A stretch of DNA of 64,000 bases from positions 1 to 64,000 of the forward strand of contig JAAYUD010000082.1 of assembly GCA_012517855.1 (NCBI GenBank), given 5' to 3'. The position numbers were made by a program, and so were the translations under genes. The notes under the pieces are model-generated. The model did no database searches. It saw only the letters and a program-made list of their open reading frames with translations, and was not told the origin of the DNA. Numbering within the stretch: position 1 is the stretch's first letter; the number at the start of each line of letters is the position of its first letter. Origin of the DNA: Bacteroidales bacterium (GTDB lineage Bacteria; Bacteroidota; Bacteroidia; Bacteroidales; Bacteroidaceae). Below are positions 27,418-37,052 of the stretch, one piece after another.

Positions 27418-27906
27418 ATGGCAACAAGAATTGTAACAAAAATCGGCTATGTGTTTTGTGTAGATGTAGACAACCAATACAAACGTTTCTTTCAGTATAT
27501 TGCAGACGATATGACCATGCTAAACACTCGTGTCATCAGAGTATTCAAACGGAAGTACCCCATGGACTATATTCCAAATATGGAAGAGATTGTAAAAGAT
27601 GAGGTTGATTTCTATGCCCACACGATAATAAAGTTCGGCATTCAGGAAAATCTGTGGTACAAAGTAGGAAAATCTTCCGAGTTGGGCGATGTTGAAAGCA
27701 TCATGTTTCGAGAATCGGCAGATTATGGTTTCAGCAGAGAAAAGAAATCATACGACTGGTATATTTGGCATATCGGCCAACCGACACAATCTATTGGTGA
27801 ATTGACTGATAAATACAAAGATCTTGATATTGGTATATTAATAGCATATCCCAGTATCGCAGAAAGAATAAAAACCGGCAAATATAGTTTTTGGTATCCG
27901 CATTAA
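27418..27906 (+). CDS. Tandem paralogue 1, putative immunity-type protein
   Basis: A 162-aa soluble protein with no signal peptide or membrane segment. I do not recognise a catalytic motif. Recurrent features are GYVFCVDVDNQYKRFFQYI, VIRVFKRKYPMDYIPN, DEVDFYAHTIIKFGI and LWYKVGKS. These resemble proteins annotated in Bacteroidales as Imm26/HocA-type immunity proteins of polymorphic toxin systems, but I recall this only loosely. It is the first of three near-identical copies; its N-terminus (MATRIVTK) and upstream sequence differ from copies 2 and 3. Tandem immunity genes without their toxin would fit protection against neighbouring strains. No toxin, Rhs or T6SS gene is visible nearby. Confidence 0.65.
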   Translation: MATRIVTKIGYVFCVDVDNQYKRFFQYIADDMTMLNTRVIRVFKRKYPMDYIPNMEEIVKDEVDFYAHTIIKFGIQENLWYKVGKSSELGDVESIMFRESADYGFSREKKSYDWYIWHIGQPTQSIGELTDKYKDLDIGILIAYPSIAERIKTGKYSFWYPH

Positions 27907-27975
27907 TCATTAAGCAAACTCTTGACCATCGTTATTTACGAAGGGACGAAGTAGCTTGAATTACTCAAATAATCT

Positions 27976-28010
27976 TTTTCTGCCTCTAAACGATCTTTAA
28001 AGGCAGAAAA
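27976..28010 (+). promoter_or_regulatory. 10-bp-stem hairpin in leader of tandem copy 2
   Basis: TTTTCTGCCT (27976-27985) is perfectly complementary to 28001-28010. The same structure occurs before copy 3 at 28611-28645 with one mismatch. It lacks a trailing T-run and is probably a leader hairpin or attenuator duplicated with the gene. Confidence 0.4.
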
Positions 28011-28047
28011 GGTTATCAATTCAAATTCAATTATTTAGAACTACAAT

Positions 28048-28542
28048 ATGGAAAAGAGAACAAGAATCGTAACAAAAATCGGCTATGTGTTTTGTGTAGA
28101 TGTAGACAATCAATACAAACGTTTCTTTCAGTATATTGCAGACGATATGACCATGCTAAATGGTCGTGTTATTAGAGTATTCAAACGGAAGTATCCCATG
28201 GACTATATTCCGAACATGGAAGAGATTGTAAAAGATGAGGTTGACTTCTACGCTCATACGATAATAAAGTTCGGCATTCAGAAAAATCTGTGGTACAAAG
28301 TAGGAAAATCTTCCGAGTTGGGCGATGTTGAAAGCATCATGTTTCGAAAATCAGGAGATTATCCTTTCAGCAAAGAAGAAAAATCATACGACTGGTATAT
28401 TTGGCATATCGGCCAACCGACACAATCTATTGGTGAATTGACTGATAAATACAAAAATCTTGATATTGGTATGCTAATAGCCTATCCCAGCATTGCAGAA
28501 AAAATAAAAACCGGTAAATATGATTTTGGATATCCATATTAA
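28048..28542 (+). CDS. Tandem paralogue 2, putative immunity-type protein
   Basis: A 164-aa copy starting MEKRTRIVTK. It is almost identical to copy 1 over the first 110 residues, with scattered differences later (RKSGDYPFSKEEK; C-terminus DFGYPY). The 141-bp gap before it is itself nearly identical to the gap before copy 3, so the duplication unit of about 635 bp includes gene plus leader. The role is inferred from copy 1; expression could be coordinate or from repeated leaders. Confidence 0.65.
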   Translation: MEKRTRIVTKIGYVFCVDVDNQYKRFFQYIADDMTMLNGRVIRVFKRKYPMDYIPNMEEIVKDEVDFYAHTIIKFGIQKNLWYKVGKSSELGDVESIMFRKSGDYPFSKEEKSYDWYIWHIGQPTQSIGELTDKYKNLDIGMLIAYPSIAEKIKTGKYDFGYPY

Positions 28543-28682
28543 TCATTAAGCAAACTATTGACCATGGTTATTTACGAAGGGACGAAGTAGCTTGAATCAC
28601 TCAAATAATCTTTTCTACCTCTAAACGATCTTTAAAGGCAGAAAAGGTTATCAACTCAAATTCAATTATTTAGAACTACAAT

Positions 28683-29177
28683 ATGGAAAAGAGAACAAGA
28701 ATCGTAACAAAAATCGGCTATGTGTTTTGTGTAGATGTAGACAATCAACACAAGCGTTTCTTTCAGTATATTGCAGACGATATGACCATGCTAAATACTC
28801 GCGTCATTAGAGTATTCAAACGGAAGTACCCCATGGACTATATTCCAAATATGGAAGAGATTGTAAAAGATGAGGTTGATTTCTACGCTCATACGATAAT
28901 AAAGTTCGGCATTCAGCAAAATTTATGGTATAAAGTAGGAAAATCTTCCGAATTAGGTGATGTGACGAATATTCTATTTAGAGATTCTGAAGACTATGGT
29001 TTCAGCAAAGAAGAAAAATCATATAATTGGTATATTTGGTATATTAACCAACCGACAAAATATATTGGTGAATTAACGGATGAATATAAAAATATAGATA
29101 TTGGCGTAGTTATTCGTTATCCCAGTATCGCAGAAAGAATAAAAACCGGTAAATATGACTTTTGGTATCCACATTAA
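28683..29177 (+). CDS. Tandem paralogue 3, putative immunity-type protein with divergent C-terminus
   Basis: A 164-aa third copy. Residues 1-110 match copies 1 and 2 closely. The last 50 residues diverge more, for example TNILFRDSEDYG, WYINQPTKYIGELTDEYKN and GVVIRYPS. Conserved N-terminal and variable C-terminal parts are consistent with a specificity region changing within a paralogue array, though this is inference. It is the last intact copy; recombinant fragments follow it. Confidence 0.65.
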   Translation: MEKRTRIVTKIGYVFCVDVDNQHKRFFQYIADDMTMLNTRVIRVFKRKYPMDYIPNMEEIVKDEVDFYAHTIIKFGIQQNLWYKVGKSSELGDVTNILFRDSEDYGFSKEEKSYNWYIWYINQPTKYIGELTDEYKNIDIGVVIRYPSIAERIKTGKYDFWYPH

Positions 29178-29223
29178 TCCTCAGAGAATAGGTATGAGAC
29201 ATAATAAAGAATAGTAATACCTT

Positions 29224-29340
29224 ATGGGAAAAAAAGCAGCTGTTGCAAAGGTCATTTATGGAATTGATCTAGATTACATGTATGATGATGATAAAACCCG
29301 CCCAGGTTTATGTTCCATTTATACTATATTCCGAACATGA
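29224..29340 (+). pseudogene. Short chimeric ORF with array-derived 3' end
   Basis: A 38-codon frame beginning MGKKAAVAKVIYG. Its last part contains ACTATATTCCGAACATG, which matches the tandem genes at their DYIPNM codons but is read in another frame and stops at once. This suggests a recombination junction between an unrelated gene start and an array fragment. A functional small protein is unlikely. Confidence 0.5.
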
Positions 29341-29371
29341 AACGGTTTGTAACTCCAAAAAATAGAATGAG

Positions 29372-29854
29372 ATGAAAAGAATAGTTAGCGTTATTGTTGT
29401 TCTTTTTGTGGTATTCCAACTCAAAGGACAAGAGAATAATCAGTTAAATAGAATCCTAATTTCTGCAATTGATTCATATACTACAAACAATAAGGATTTA
29501 GTTAGGAACAAATTTAGCTTACAAGATACAAGCCGTTATTATATTTGTATGGATGGTTTACCTGCTGACTTTCCTTATGGTAATGTTCAAAATGCGACTT
29601 TCTTTAGTCTGAGTAATTTAAAGGGCATACCAGATTCTTTCAAGCACAAATTAAAAAAAGGAATAAATGCACTCTTTATCAGTTTAAATATATCAAACAA
29701 TCAAATAATTATTACCATTTCTGAGCGAATAGTCAGACGGCCAAAGAAAAACAATTTAAATATAGCAATAAGCGATTGGGGAATTTTCACTTATGAATAT
29801 TCCTGCGAAAAACAGAAATGGGAATTGAAAGAACCCAAATATGGAGGAGTTTAA
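29372..29854 (+). CDS. Secreted hypothetical protein in the paralogue island
   Basis: A 160-aa protein with a signal peptide ending at QLKG before Gln-Glu-Asn, so probably periplasmic. I recognise no domain. The body is Asn- and Ile-rich with segments such as SLQDTSRYYICMDGLP and ISERIVRRPKK. It lies between intact copy 3 and the decayed fourth copy of the array, so it was probably inserted or shuffled in together with array fragments. Function unknown; an accessory or periplasmic immunity role is only a guess. Confidence 0.6.
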   Translation: MKRIVSVIVVLFVVFQLKGQENNQLNRILISAIDSYTTNNKDLVRNKFSLQDTSRYYICMDGLPADFPYGNVQNATFFSLSNLKGIPDSFKHKLKKGINALFISLNISNNQIIITISERIVRRPKKNNLNIAISDWGIFTYEYSCEKQKWELKEPKYGGV

Positions 29855-29883
29855 GAAACAGCCAGCGGGTTTATAAAATTGAT

Positions 29884-30104
29884 GTTTCTTTCAGTATATT
29901 GCAGACGATATAACCATGCTAAATGGTCGTGTTATCAGAGTATTCAAACAGAAGTACCCCATGGACTATATTCCAAACATGGAAGAGACTGTAAAAAATG
30001 AGGTTGATTTCTATGCCCATACAATAATGAAGTTCGGAATTCAGCATAATTTGTGGTAAAAAGTAGGGAAGACAGGTAAATATGACTTTTGGTATCCACA
30101 TTAA
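29884..30104 (+). pseudogene. Decayed fourth copy of the tandem gene
   Basis: DNA homologous to the array begins abruptly at GTTTCTTTCAG with the 5' end missing. It has an in-frame stop right after the LW codons (TGGTAA). About 50 codons are deleted before the conserved end ACAGGTAAATATGAC and the shared TTTTGGTATCCACATTAATC. It cannot encode a full product and shows that the array has lost copies. Confidence 0.85.
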
Positions 30105-30150
30105 TCGTCAAGCAATTGATAAGGAGAATACCAAAATAAGGAAGATAAAC

Positions 30151-30186
30151 TCAGAGCCATGTGCAGCTTTTTGCACACGGCTCTGA
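30151..30186. terminator. Strong hairpin, probable bidirectional terminator
   Basis: A 15-bp stem with one mismatch (30151-30165 with 30172-30186; TCAGAGCC opposite GGCTCTGA) lies between the plus-strand island and the convergent kinase gene. The nearest plus-strand T-run is about 12 nt beyond the stem, so termination efficiency is uncertain. Confidence 0.55.
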
Positions 30187-30251
30187 AGAATAAGTTCGGT
30201 TTTTAGTACTATATTTAAATAGAAATGCGATCAGATAATATAAATCTCCAA

Positions 30252-31925
30252 TCAATATTTGAAGCTACTTCCTCCCAGAAACTCGCGAAGCAAGGAGGTA
30301 GGAGGTATCTCGATATCTTTTATCGGACTAAAATACTGAATGAATTTCAATAAACGATAGGCTTCACAATACTCGGGACAATTGTGAGGGACACTCATCA
30401 GTATGGGTTCTACATGCATCCTTAATACTGCCAATTCAAAGAATAGAGCCGAATTGAACATGACATCGGCATTCTCTTGATAAGGAAATATCCACTTATC
30501 TTCGCCCGCTCTGACACTCGGCCAACGCGAAATAGTTTCTTGTGCCGAATAGCCGCGATAATTGAAATCTCGAATAATGCGACGCAACAAGCGATTGTCG
30601 GTGGTTGGAATCCAATTGTGATTATCAAGCGAAATGGAAGTCAACGCCGAAACGTATATTTTAAATTTACTTTCCTCGGGTATATCAGGGGTTAATTCCG
30701 GATTCAGTCCATGAATTCCTTCCAATATCAATACGGTGTGATCGTCTATCTTGAGTTTATCTCCTTTGTACTCTTTCCTTCCTTGTTGAAAATTGAAAGA
30801 AGGCAACTCTACTTCTTCACCATTCAGCAACATATTCATCTGGCGGTTGAAAAGTTTCAAATCAAGAGCATATAAAGACTCATAATCATAGTCGCCATTC
30901 TTATCACGAGGAGTCTGTTCACGATCTACAAAATAATTGTCGAGAGAAATGGCTCTAGGCATTATTCCGTTTGTCATTAACTGAACACAGAGACGTTTGC
31001 TGAAAGTGGTTTTACCCGAAGAAGAAGGTCCGGCAATAAGCACTAACTTTACCTTGCTACCATTAATATCGCGATGATATATCATATCGGCTATCTGGGC
31101 AATCTTTTTCTCTTGCAACGCCTCGGATATCTGAATAGCATCTGTGGCATACCCCTTTAGGCATAACTCGTTGAAATCTCCGACTGTCTGAACCCCCATG
31201 ATATTTTCCCAACGCCGATATTCGTTATACACATCAAGCATTTTCTCTTGTTTAATAACTTCTTCCAATTGCTCGGGGTTATCTTTGTTGGGAACTCGGA
31301 GCAGAAAGCCATCATAGTATTTTATCACATCAAAGACTTTCAAAAAGCCCGTACTAGGCACTAAATTGCCATAATAGTAATCGATGGTTTCGCCTAAGGT
31401 ATAGTAATAAGTATAGAGAGTGCCGGAGGTCTGAAGCAGTTTAGCCTTATCGTTCATGCTATGCTCATTGAATATGCGAACAGCATCTTCTGTATGGCAC
31501 TCGATACGGTGAAACGGAATGTTTTCGGCAATCAGTTCTTCCATACGAGTTTTGATACGAGCAATATCTTCATCGGTTATTGCTCTGCCATGACTCAAAT
31601 TGCAGTAATATCCTCTCGATACCGGATGTTCCAGAAATAGCTGACTCTCCGGGAACAACTCGCTGGTAGCTTTGTATAAGACAAAACAAAGGGAACGGAC
31701 ATAAGTCCGCATACCCGATGGATCGCGTACATCCAGGAACTCTACATCTTTGTTATTATATACTCTATAATTAAGTCCTTCAGACTTATTATTCACCTTG
31801 GCGCTGACCACCGGATAAGGAAATTTCAAGTCAAACCCATAATAAATATCCAAAAGTGAGGAACCTATGGGAAAATCTTTATAATAATTATTATTTTTGC
31901 AGTAAATTTGTACTGTCTGTTTCAT
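30252..31925 (-). CDS. TGS/ThrRS-like N-terminal nucleoside (uridine-type) kinase
   Basis: A protein of about 557 aa with two parts. The N-terminal half resembles the TGS and second additional domains of threonyl-tRNA synthetase (LEHPVSRGYYCN, FHRIECHTEDAVRIF). The C-terminal half is a P-loop uridine kinase/phosphoribulokinase-like domain with LIAGPSSSGKTTFSKRL near residue 300 and SLDNYFVDREQTPRD. Such fused nucleoside kinases are common in Bacteroidetes; the substrate is not certain. The ATG at 31925 (MKQTVQIYC) is preferred over an upstream TTG. The gene is divergent from the Na/Pi cotransporter across about 90 bp. Confidence 0.85.
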   Translation of the reverse strand: MKQTVQIYCKNNNYYKDFPIGSSLLDIYYGFDLKFPYPVVSAKVNNKSEGLNYRVYNNKDVEFLDVRDPSGMRTYVRSLCFVLYKATSELFPESQLFLEHPVSRGYYCNLSHGRAITDEDIARIKTRMEELIAENIPFHRIECHTEDAVRIFNEHSMNDKAKLLQTSGTLYTYYYTLGETIDYYYGNLVPSTGFLKVFDVIKYYDGFLLRVPNKDNPEQLEEVIKQEKMLDVYNEYRRWENIMGVQTVGDFNELCLKGYATDAIQISEALQEKKIAQIADMIYHRDINGSKVKLVLIAGPSSSGKTTFSKRLCVQLMTNGIMPRAISLDNYFVDREQTPRDKNGDYDYESLYALDLKLFNRQMNMLLNGEEVELPSFNFQQGRKEYKGDKLKIDDHTVLILEGIHGLNPELTPDIPEESKFKIYVSALTSISLDNHNWIPTTDNRLLRRIIRDFNYRGYSAQETISRWPSVRAGEDKWIFPYQENADVMFNSALFFELAVLRMHVEPILMSVPHNCPEYCEAYRLLKFIQYFSPIKDIEIPPTSLLREFLGGSSFKY

Positions 31926-32014
31926 TGTACGCAACTATATTAAGTTAATCTTGATATAAATATACACCATAAAAAGACAATGAACAAAAGAAAATACATT
32001 TAATAAAGCATAAT

Positions 32015-33724
32015 ATGTCAATTTTCGCTATTTTTAAGCTTTTGGGATGTCTCGCTCTGCTTATGTTCGGGATGAAGACGATGAGCGAAGCCTTGCAAAA
32101 GCTGACGGGAGACAAGCTACGCAAGATATTGGGAGCTATGACGACCAACAGCTTCACAGGACTGCTAACGGGAGCGCTCGTTACAGCAACCATCCAATCA
32201 TCTACTGCTACAACTGTGATGGTTGTAAGCTTTGTGAATGCAGGCCTCCTGACTTTGGCACAAGCTATCAGTGTGATTATGGGAGCCAACATCGGAACGA
32301 CAGTCACGGCATGGCTTATGTCGATATTTGGTTTCCAGATCAATCTGGGTGATTATGTCTTTTGTTTATTTGCGATAGCTATCCCTTTCTTTTTCTCAAA
32401 GAAAGGGGACAAAAAATCTTTTGGCGAATTTCTATTCGGTTTCTCGTTCATGTTTTTGGGGCTTCTCACATTACGCCAAACAGGTTCTGACATGCATTTG
32501 GAAACAAACCCTGCTATTCTCTCATTCATCGATCATTGCAAAAACTGGGGAGATCTATCCATTCTGATGTTTTTGCTCATTGGAGGCTTTCTCACCATGT
32601 GTATTCAATCGTCGGCGGCTGTCATGGCTATCACGATGATATTATGTTCTGCTCATCCCGAAAGCCTGGATTTGGGTATCGCACTGGTAATGGGTGAAAA
32701 TATAGGCACGACTGTTACTTCGAATATTGCTGCCCTAACCGGTAATTCGCAAGCCCGACGTGCCGCCTTGTCGCATCTCATGTTCAACATGTTTGGTGTA
32801 TTCTGGGTATTGTGTGTGTTTCATCCCTTTATCAGTTTGGATAAGTATCTTGTCAACCTCATCGCCCCCAACGTAGATGAACATATCAAAGTCACTTTCT
32901 ATTTGTCTGCGTTCCATACGATGTTCAATGTTTGCAACGTGCTGATATTAATCTGGTTCATTAAACCATTCGAAAGAATTGTTTGCCAACTCATCAAAGA
33001 GAAAGAAGAGGATGAAGACTTCAGGCTTCGATATATTTCTTCGGGCATGCTATCGACGGCAGAACTTTCGATTCTCCAGGCTCACAAAGAAATCATCCTT
33101 TTCAGCCAACGTATTCAACGCATGTTTGGAATGGTACGATCCTTGCTTCAGACGACTAAAGATGAAGAATTCGCCAAACTTTTCTCCCGAATAGAAAAAT
33201 ATGAAAACATTAGCGACCATATGGAAATTGAAATAGCCGATTATCTCAATCATGTATCCGAAGGCCGACTAAGTTCCACAAGCAAACTGGCCATTCGAGG
33301 CATGCTTCGTGAAGTAACCGAAATAGAAAGTATTGGCGATAGTTGCTATAATTTAGCACGTACCATAAGTAGAAAAAAACAATCAAATACAGACTTCACC
33401 GAACAACAATACGAACATATCCATTTCATGATGAAACTGGATGAAGACGCTTTGAACCAGATGCTGGTAATACTCGAAAAAGGAGACCAACAGGAATTGG
33501 AAATCAATAAAACCTATAATATAGAAAATGAAATAAACAATTATCGCAACCAATTAAAAACTCAAAACATTTTGGATGTGAACAACAAGCAATACGACTA
33601 TCAGATGGGCGTCTATTATATGGACATTATCAGTGAATGCGAGAAATTGGGCGATTACACACTCAATGTCGTTGAAGCAAGCGTTGATGTCAAAGACAAA
33701 AATTACTCTAACAATTATCACTAA
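32015..33724 (+). CDS. Na+/phosphate cotransporter family protein with PhoU-like tail
   Basis: A 569-aa NptA/YjbB-type transporter. Two inverted repeats carry the paired signature QSSTATTVMVVSFVNAG and QSSAAVMAITMIL, each with a GANIGTT/GENIGTT motif that forms the Na+/Pi binding site. The C-terminal 230 residues form a helical PhoU-like cytoplasmic domain. It probably imports or exports phosphate across the inner membrane. It leads a run with a Ca-type P-ATPase 15 bp downstream, a HAD hydrolase and ribF. Confidence 0.88.
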   Translation: MSIFAIFKLLGCLALLMFGMKTMSEALQKLTGDKLRKILGAMTTNSFTGLLTGALVTATIQSSTATTVMVVSFVNAGLLTLAQAISVIMGANIGTTVTAWLMSIFGFQINLGDYVFCLFAIAIPFFFSKKGDKKSFGEFLFGFSFMFLGLLTLRQTGSDMHLETNPAILSFIDHCKNWGDLSILMFLLIGGFLTMCIQSSAAVMAITMILCSAHPESLDLGIALVMGENIGTTVTSNIAALTGNSQARRAALSHLMFNMFGVFWVLCVFHPFISLDKYLVNLIAPNVDEHIKVTFYLSAFHTMFNVCNVLILIWFIKPFERIVCQLIKEKEEDEDFRLRYISSGMLSTAELSILQAHKEIILFSQRIQRMFGMVRSLLQTTKDEEFAKLFSRIEKYENISDHMEIEIADYLNHVSEGRLSSTSKLAIRGMLREVTEIESIGDSCYNLARTISRKKQSNTDFTEQQYEHIHFMMKLDEDALNQMLVILEKGDQQELEINKTYNIENEINNYRNQLKTQNILDVNNKQYDYQMGVYYMDIISECEKLGDYTLNVVEASVDVKDKNYSNNYH

Positions 33725-33739
33725 TACACAACTAATTAA

Positions 33740-36421
33740 ATGAACACAGATCAGAAAAATTTATTTGGCCTGACCGAAAAAGAAGTTATCGAACGCCGGG
33801 AAAGAGATGGATACAATCTACTCTCTCCTCCCAAGCGCATTTCTCCTTGGATTCTTTATTTAGAAAAGTTCAAGGATCCCGTGATACGTATCCTTGTTTT
33901 TGCCGCCTTCTTGTCGCTTATCATTTCTATTTTAGAAAACCAATACGCTGAAACGATCGGTATTATTACAGCTATACTACTAGCAACCGGCATCGGTTTC
34001 TTTTTTGAATATAATGCCAAACGGAAATTCGACTTGCTCAATACGATCAATGACGACATGCTTGTCAAAGTGATGCGAAGCGGACAGGTTTGCGAAATCC
34101 CTCGGAAAGATATTGTTGTCGACGATATTGTGATCTTAGGGACAGGAGATGAAGTTCCTGCCGACGGGACGTTACTAAAAGCGGTATCCGTACAAGTCAA
34201 CGAATCGTCACTCACCGGAGAACCGATAGTGAACAAAACCATTTACGAAGATCGGTTCGACAAAGAAGCGACTTATGCTTCGAACCGAATGATGCGCAGC
34301 ACTACGATAGTAGAAGGCTACGGAACAATGATCGTTACTGCGATTGGCGATAATACCGAAATAGGACACGTAGCCCGACAGAGCACAGAAGAAAGTGGAG
34401 TAAAAACACCGCTCAACATCCAATTGGAACATTTTGCCAAACTCATAAGTAAAATAGGTTTTATTATTGCAGGACTGGCCTTTTGCATCTTTGTCACGCG
34501 TGATTTAATTGTATTCTTCTCGGAACACGATATAAAGGGGTGGCACGACTATATAGATATAGCCCGAATCTGCCTCAACTACTTCATGATGGCCGTCACG
34601 CTTATTGTAGTGGCTGTTCCCGAAGGATTGCCAATGAGCGTAACCCTCAGTTTGGCTCTGAACATGCGGCGAATGCTCAAAACCAACAACTTGGTGAGGA
34701 GCATGCATGCCAGTGAAACGATGGGGGCTATCAACGTCATCTGTACTGACAAGACGGGAACACTGACCCAAAACAGCATGCAAGTACAATATTCGCTGTT
34801 TAATGGTAAGAACGATATAGTACTTGAAAAAGATGAGGTAAGTCAACTTATAAAAGAAGGTATAGCAACTAACTCTACTGCTTATCTGGAAACAGCAAGC
34901 GCCGATGTACACGGTTTAGGGAATCCAACCGAAATAGCGCTGTTACTCTGGTTGCACAAGCAAAAGATAAACTACTTGGATATACGTGAGGCAGCTACTC
35001 CCATCAGTGAAATAACCTTCTCGACCGAGCGGAAATACATGGCCATGCTTACTGACTCAAGCCTTCTACCAGGCAAACGCATACTTTACATGAAAGGTGC
35101 TCCGGAGATTGTAGGAAATCATTGCGATACGATTTTACAACTTTCAGCGACGGAAGACATTGAACCTCATCGCTCCCAATTGAAAGAATGGCTTCTCGGG
35201 GCACAGAACAAAGCAATGAGAACACTTGCTTTTGCCTACAAGATAGTAGACAATGACGCAACAAATTGCCAACAACTGATCAAAGAAAAAGGATTTACCC
35301 TTGTCGGGATGGTAGCCATAGCCGACCCTATCCGCGAAGGTATTAGCCAAGCAATAAACGAATGCCGTTCGGCTGGAATCAATATTAAGATAGTCACCGG
35401 CGACACAATAGGTACTGCAACAGAAATAGCCCGTCAGATAGGATTATGGAATGACAAAGAAGATACGGAGATAAACAGAATAACCGGACCGGAATTTGCA
35501 GCACTAAGCGACGAGAAGGCACTTGAAAGAGTCGGCAAACTCAAAATCATTTCGCGCGCGCGTCCTACCGACAAACAACGTCTAGTACAACTGCTTCAGA
35601 AGCAAGGAGCTATAGTCGCCGTCACCGGAGATGGAACAAATGATGCGCCGGCCCTCAACCACGCACAAGTGGGACTTTCGATGGGTTCGGGCACATCGGT
35701 TGCCAAAGAAGCCAGCGATATTACATTGCTCGACGATTCTTTTGCCAGTATCAGCACTGCCGTAATGTGGGGACGGTCGCTCTATAAGAATATCCAACGG
35801 TTTATAGTCTTCCAACTGACTATTAACTTAGTCGCTCTTGGTATCGAATTGCTAGGATCGTTTGTAGGGACCCAATTGCCCCTCACCGTTACCCAGATGT
35901 TGTGGGTGAATCTTATTATGGATACTTTTGCATCTCTGGCGCTATCGTCCATTCCGCCATCAAAAGCCGTAATGAAAGAAAAACCACGCCGCCTCAACGA
36001 CTTCATCATTACCCGCCCCATGTACCTTAATATATTTACCACAGGTGCCATATTCTTATCAATACTGATGGGATTGATTATTTACTTTACAGCAAGCGAT
36101 ATTACCATCTCGGATTATCATCTTACGGTATTCTTCACCATCTTCGTCATGCTGCAATTCTGGAATCTATTCAATATCCGAGTATTCGGAAGTACAAGCT
36201 CAGCATGGAAAGGTTTAATACATTCGCCCAGTTTCTTGGCAGTGGGCGGTATCATCCTGATAGGGCAAATTATCATTGTGCAATTTGGTGGAGCGGTATT
36301 TCGAACAACTCCCCTAGACATATACACCTGGCTAAGTATTATCGGAGCAACCTCTTTTATTCTCTGGATAGGAGAGCTAAAACGTTTAAAACAACGAAAT
36401 AAGAAAGAAAACAATGAATGA
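33740..36421 (+). CDS. P-type ATPase, calcium-translocating (P2B/PMCA-like)
   Basis: An 893-aa inner-membrane P2-type ATPase. The phosphorylated Asp337 is in CTDKTGTLTQ. Membrane helix 4 carries VAVPEGLPMSV, the Ca-binding PEGL motif. The actuator domain has SSLTGEP, the nucleotide domain YMKGAPE, and the hinge VTGDGTNDAPAL. These features fit a Ca2+ exporter of PMCA type, but Mn2+ is possible. It follows the Na/Pi cotransporter by 15 bp and overlaps the HAD gene by 8 bp, suggesting translational coupling. Confidence 0.88.
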   Translation: MNTDQKNLFGLTEKEVIERRERDGYNLLSPPKRISPWILYLEKFKDPVIRILVFAAFLSLIISILENQYAETIGIITAILLATGIGFFFEYNAKRKFDLLNTINDDMLVKVMRSGQVCEIPRKDIVVDDIVILGTGDEVPADGTLLKAVSVQVNESSLTGEPIVNKTIYEDRFDKEATYASNRMMRSTTIVEGYGTMIVTAIGDNTEIGHVARQSTEESGVKTPLNIQLEHFAKLISKIGFIIAGLAFCIFVTRDLIVFFSEHDIKGWHDYIDIARICLNYFMMAVTLIVVAVPEGLPMSVTLSLALNMRRMLKTNNLVRSMHASETMGAINVICTDKTGTLTQNSMQVQYSLFNGKNDIVLEKDEVSQLIKEGIATNSTAYLETASADVHGLGNPTEIALLLWLHKQKINYLDIREAATPISEITFSTERKYMAMLTDSSLLPGKRILYMKGAPEIVGNHCDTILQLSATEDIEPHRSQLKEWLLGAQNKAMRTLAFAYKIVDNDATNCQQLIKEKGFTLVGMVAIADPIREGISQAINECRSAGINIKIVTGDTIGTATEIARQIGLWNDKEDTEINRITGPEFAALSDEKALERVGKLKIISRARPTDKQRLVQLLQKQGAIVAVTGDGTNDAPALNHAQVGLSMGSGTSVAKEASDITLLDDSFASISTAVMWGRSLYKNIQRFIVFQLTINLVALGIELLGSFVGTQLPLTVTQMLWVNLIMDTFASLALSSIPPSKAVMKEKPRRLNDFIITRPMYLNIFTTGAIFLSILMGLIIYFTASDITISDYHLTVFFTIFVMLQFWNLFNIRVFGSTSSAWKGLIHSPSFLAVGGIILIGQIIIVQFGGAVFRTTPLDIYTWLSIIGATSFILWIGELKRLKQRNKKENNE

Positions 36422-37040
36422 GAATAACATCAAGAATTTAGTTTTTGATTTCGGTAATGTATTGGTAAACTTAAACAAACAACGATGTGTAAAGCAGTTC
36501 GAAGAACTCGGTCTGCATAAAGTAAACGAACTTATCAGCAATTCTTTTAAAGAAGGCTTCTTCCAAAGCTACGAGCTGGGAATGATTTCTACAGAAGAAT
36601 TTCGTGAACATATCCACTCGTTGACAGATAAGAGTCTGAAAGACGAGGACATAGATACCGCATGGAATAGTTTTTTAGTAGACATTCCTCCTCGCAAATT
36701 AATGCTCCTTTTAGAACTAAGAAAGAAGTACATGGTGTATCTACTGAGCAATACCAACGAACTACATTGGCAATGGTCATGCCAGAACCTGTTTCCTTAT
36801 AAAGGATTCGATGTAAACAGCTACTTTGAGAAGACTTATCTCTCATTTGAGATGAAGCTATCAAAACCTGACGCCAAAATATTTCAGACGATGATCGAAG
36901 ATTCGGGCATAGAGCCTAAAGAAACTCTTTTTATTGATGACTCGGTAGACAACTGCCTGGCAGCTGAAACACTGGGAATAAGATCGTTCGTTGCCGAATC
37001 CAATGAAGACTGGACACGTCTATTTGACAATAAAAAGTAA
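36414..37040 (+). CDS. HAD-superfamily hydrolase
   Basis: A 208-aa haloacid-dehalogenase phosphatase. Motif I is VFDFGNVLVNL, motif II is YLLSNTNELH, motif III Lys lies in KLSKPDAKIF, and motif IV is FIDDSVDNCLAA. It resembles YihX/HAD-IA sugar-phosphate or flavin-nucleotide phosphatases. Its start overlaps the end of the ATPase gene by 8 bp and ribF starts 12 bp later. Dephosphorylation of a flavin intermediate is conceivable from the ribF neighbour but not shown. Confidence 0.85.
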   Translation: MNENNIKNLVFDFGNVLVNLNKQRCVKQFEELGLHKVNELISNSFKEGFFQSYELGMISTEEFREHIHSLTDKSLKDEDIDTAWNSFLVDIPPRKLMLLLELRKKYMVYLLSNTNELHWQWSCQNLFPYKGFDVNSYFEKTYLSFEMKLSKPDAKIFQTMIEDSGIEPKETLFIDDSVDNCLAAETLGIRSFVAESNEDWTRLFDNKK

Positions 37041-37052
37041 AAAGAAATAAAT

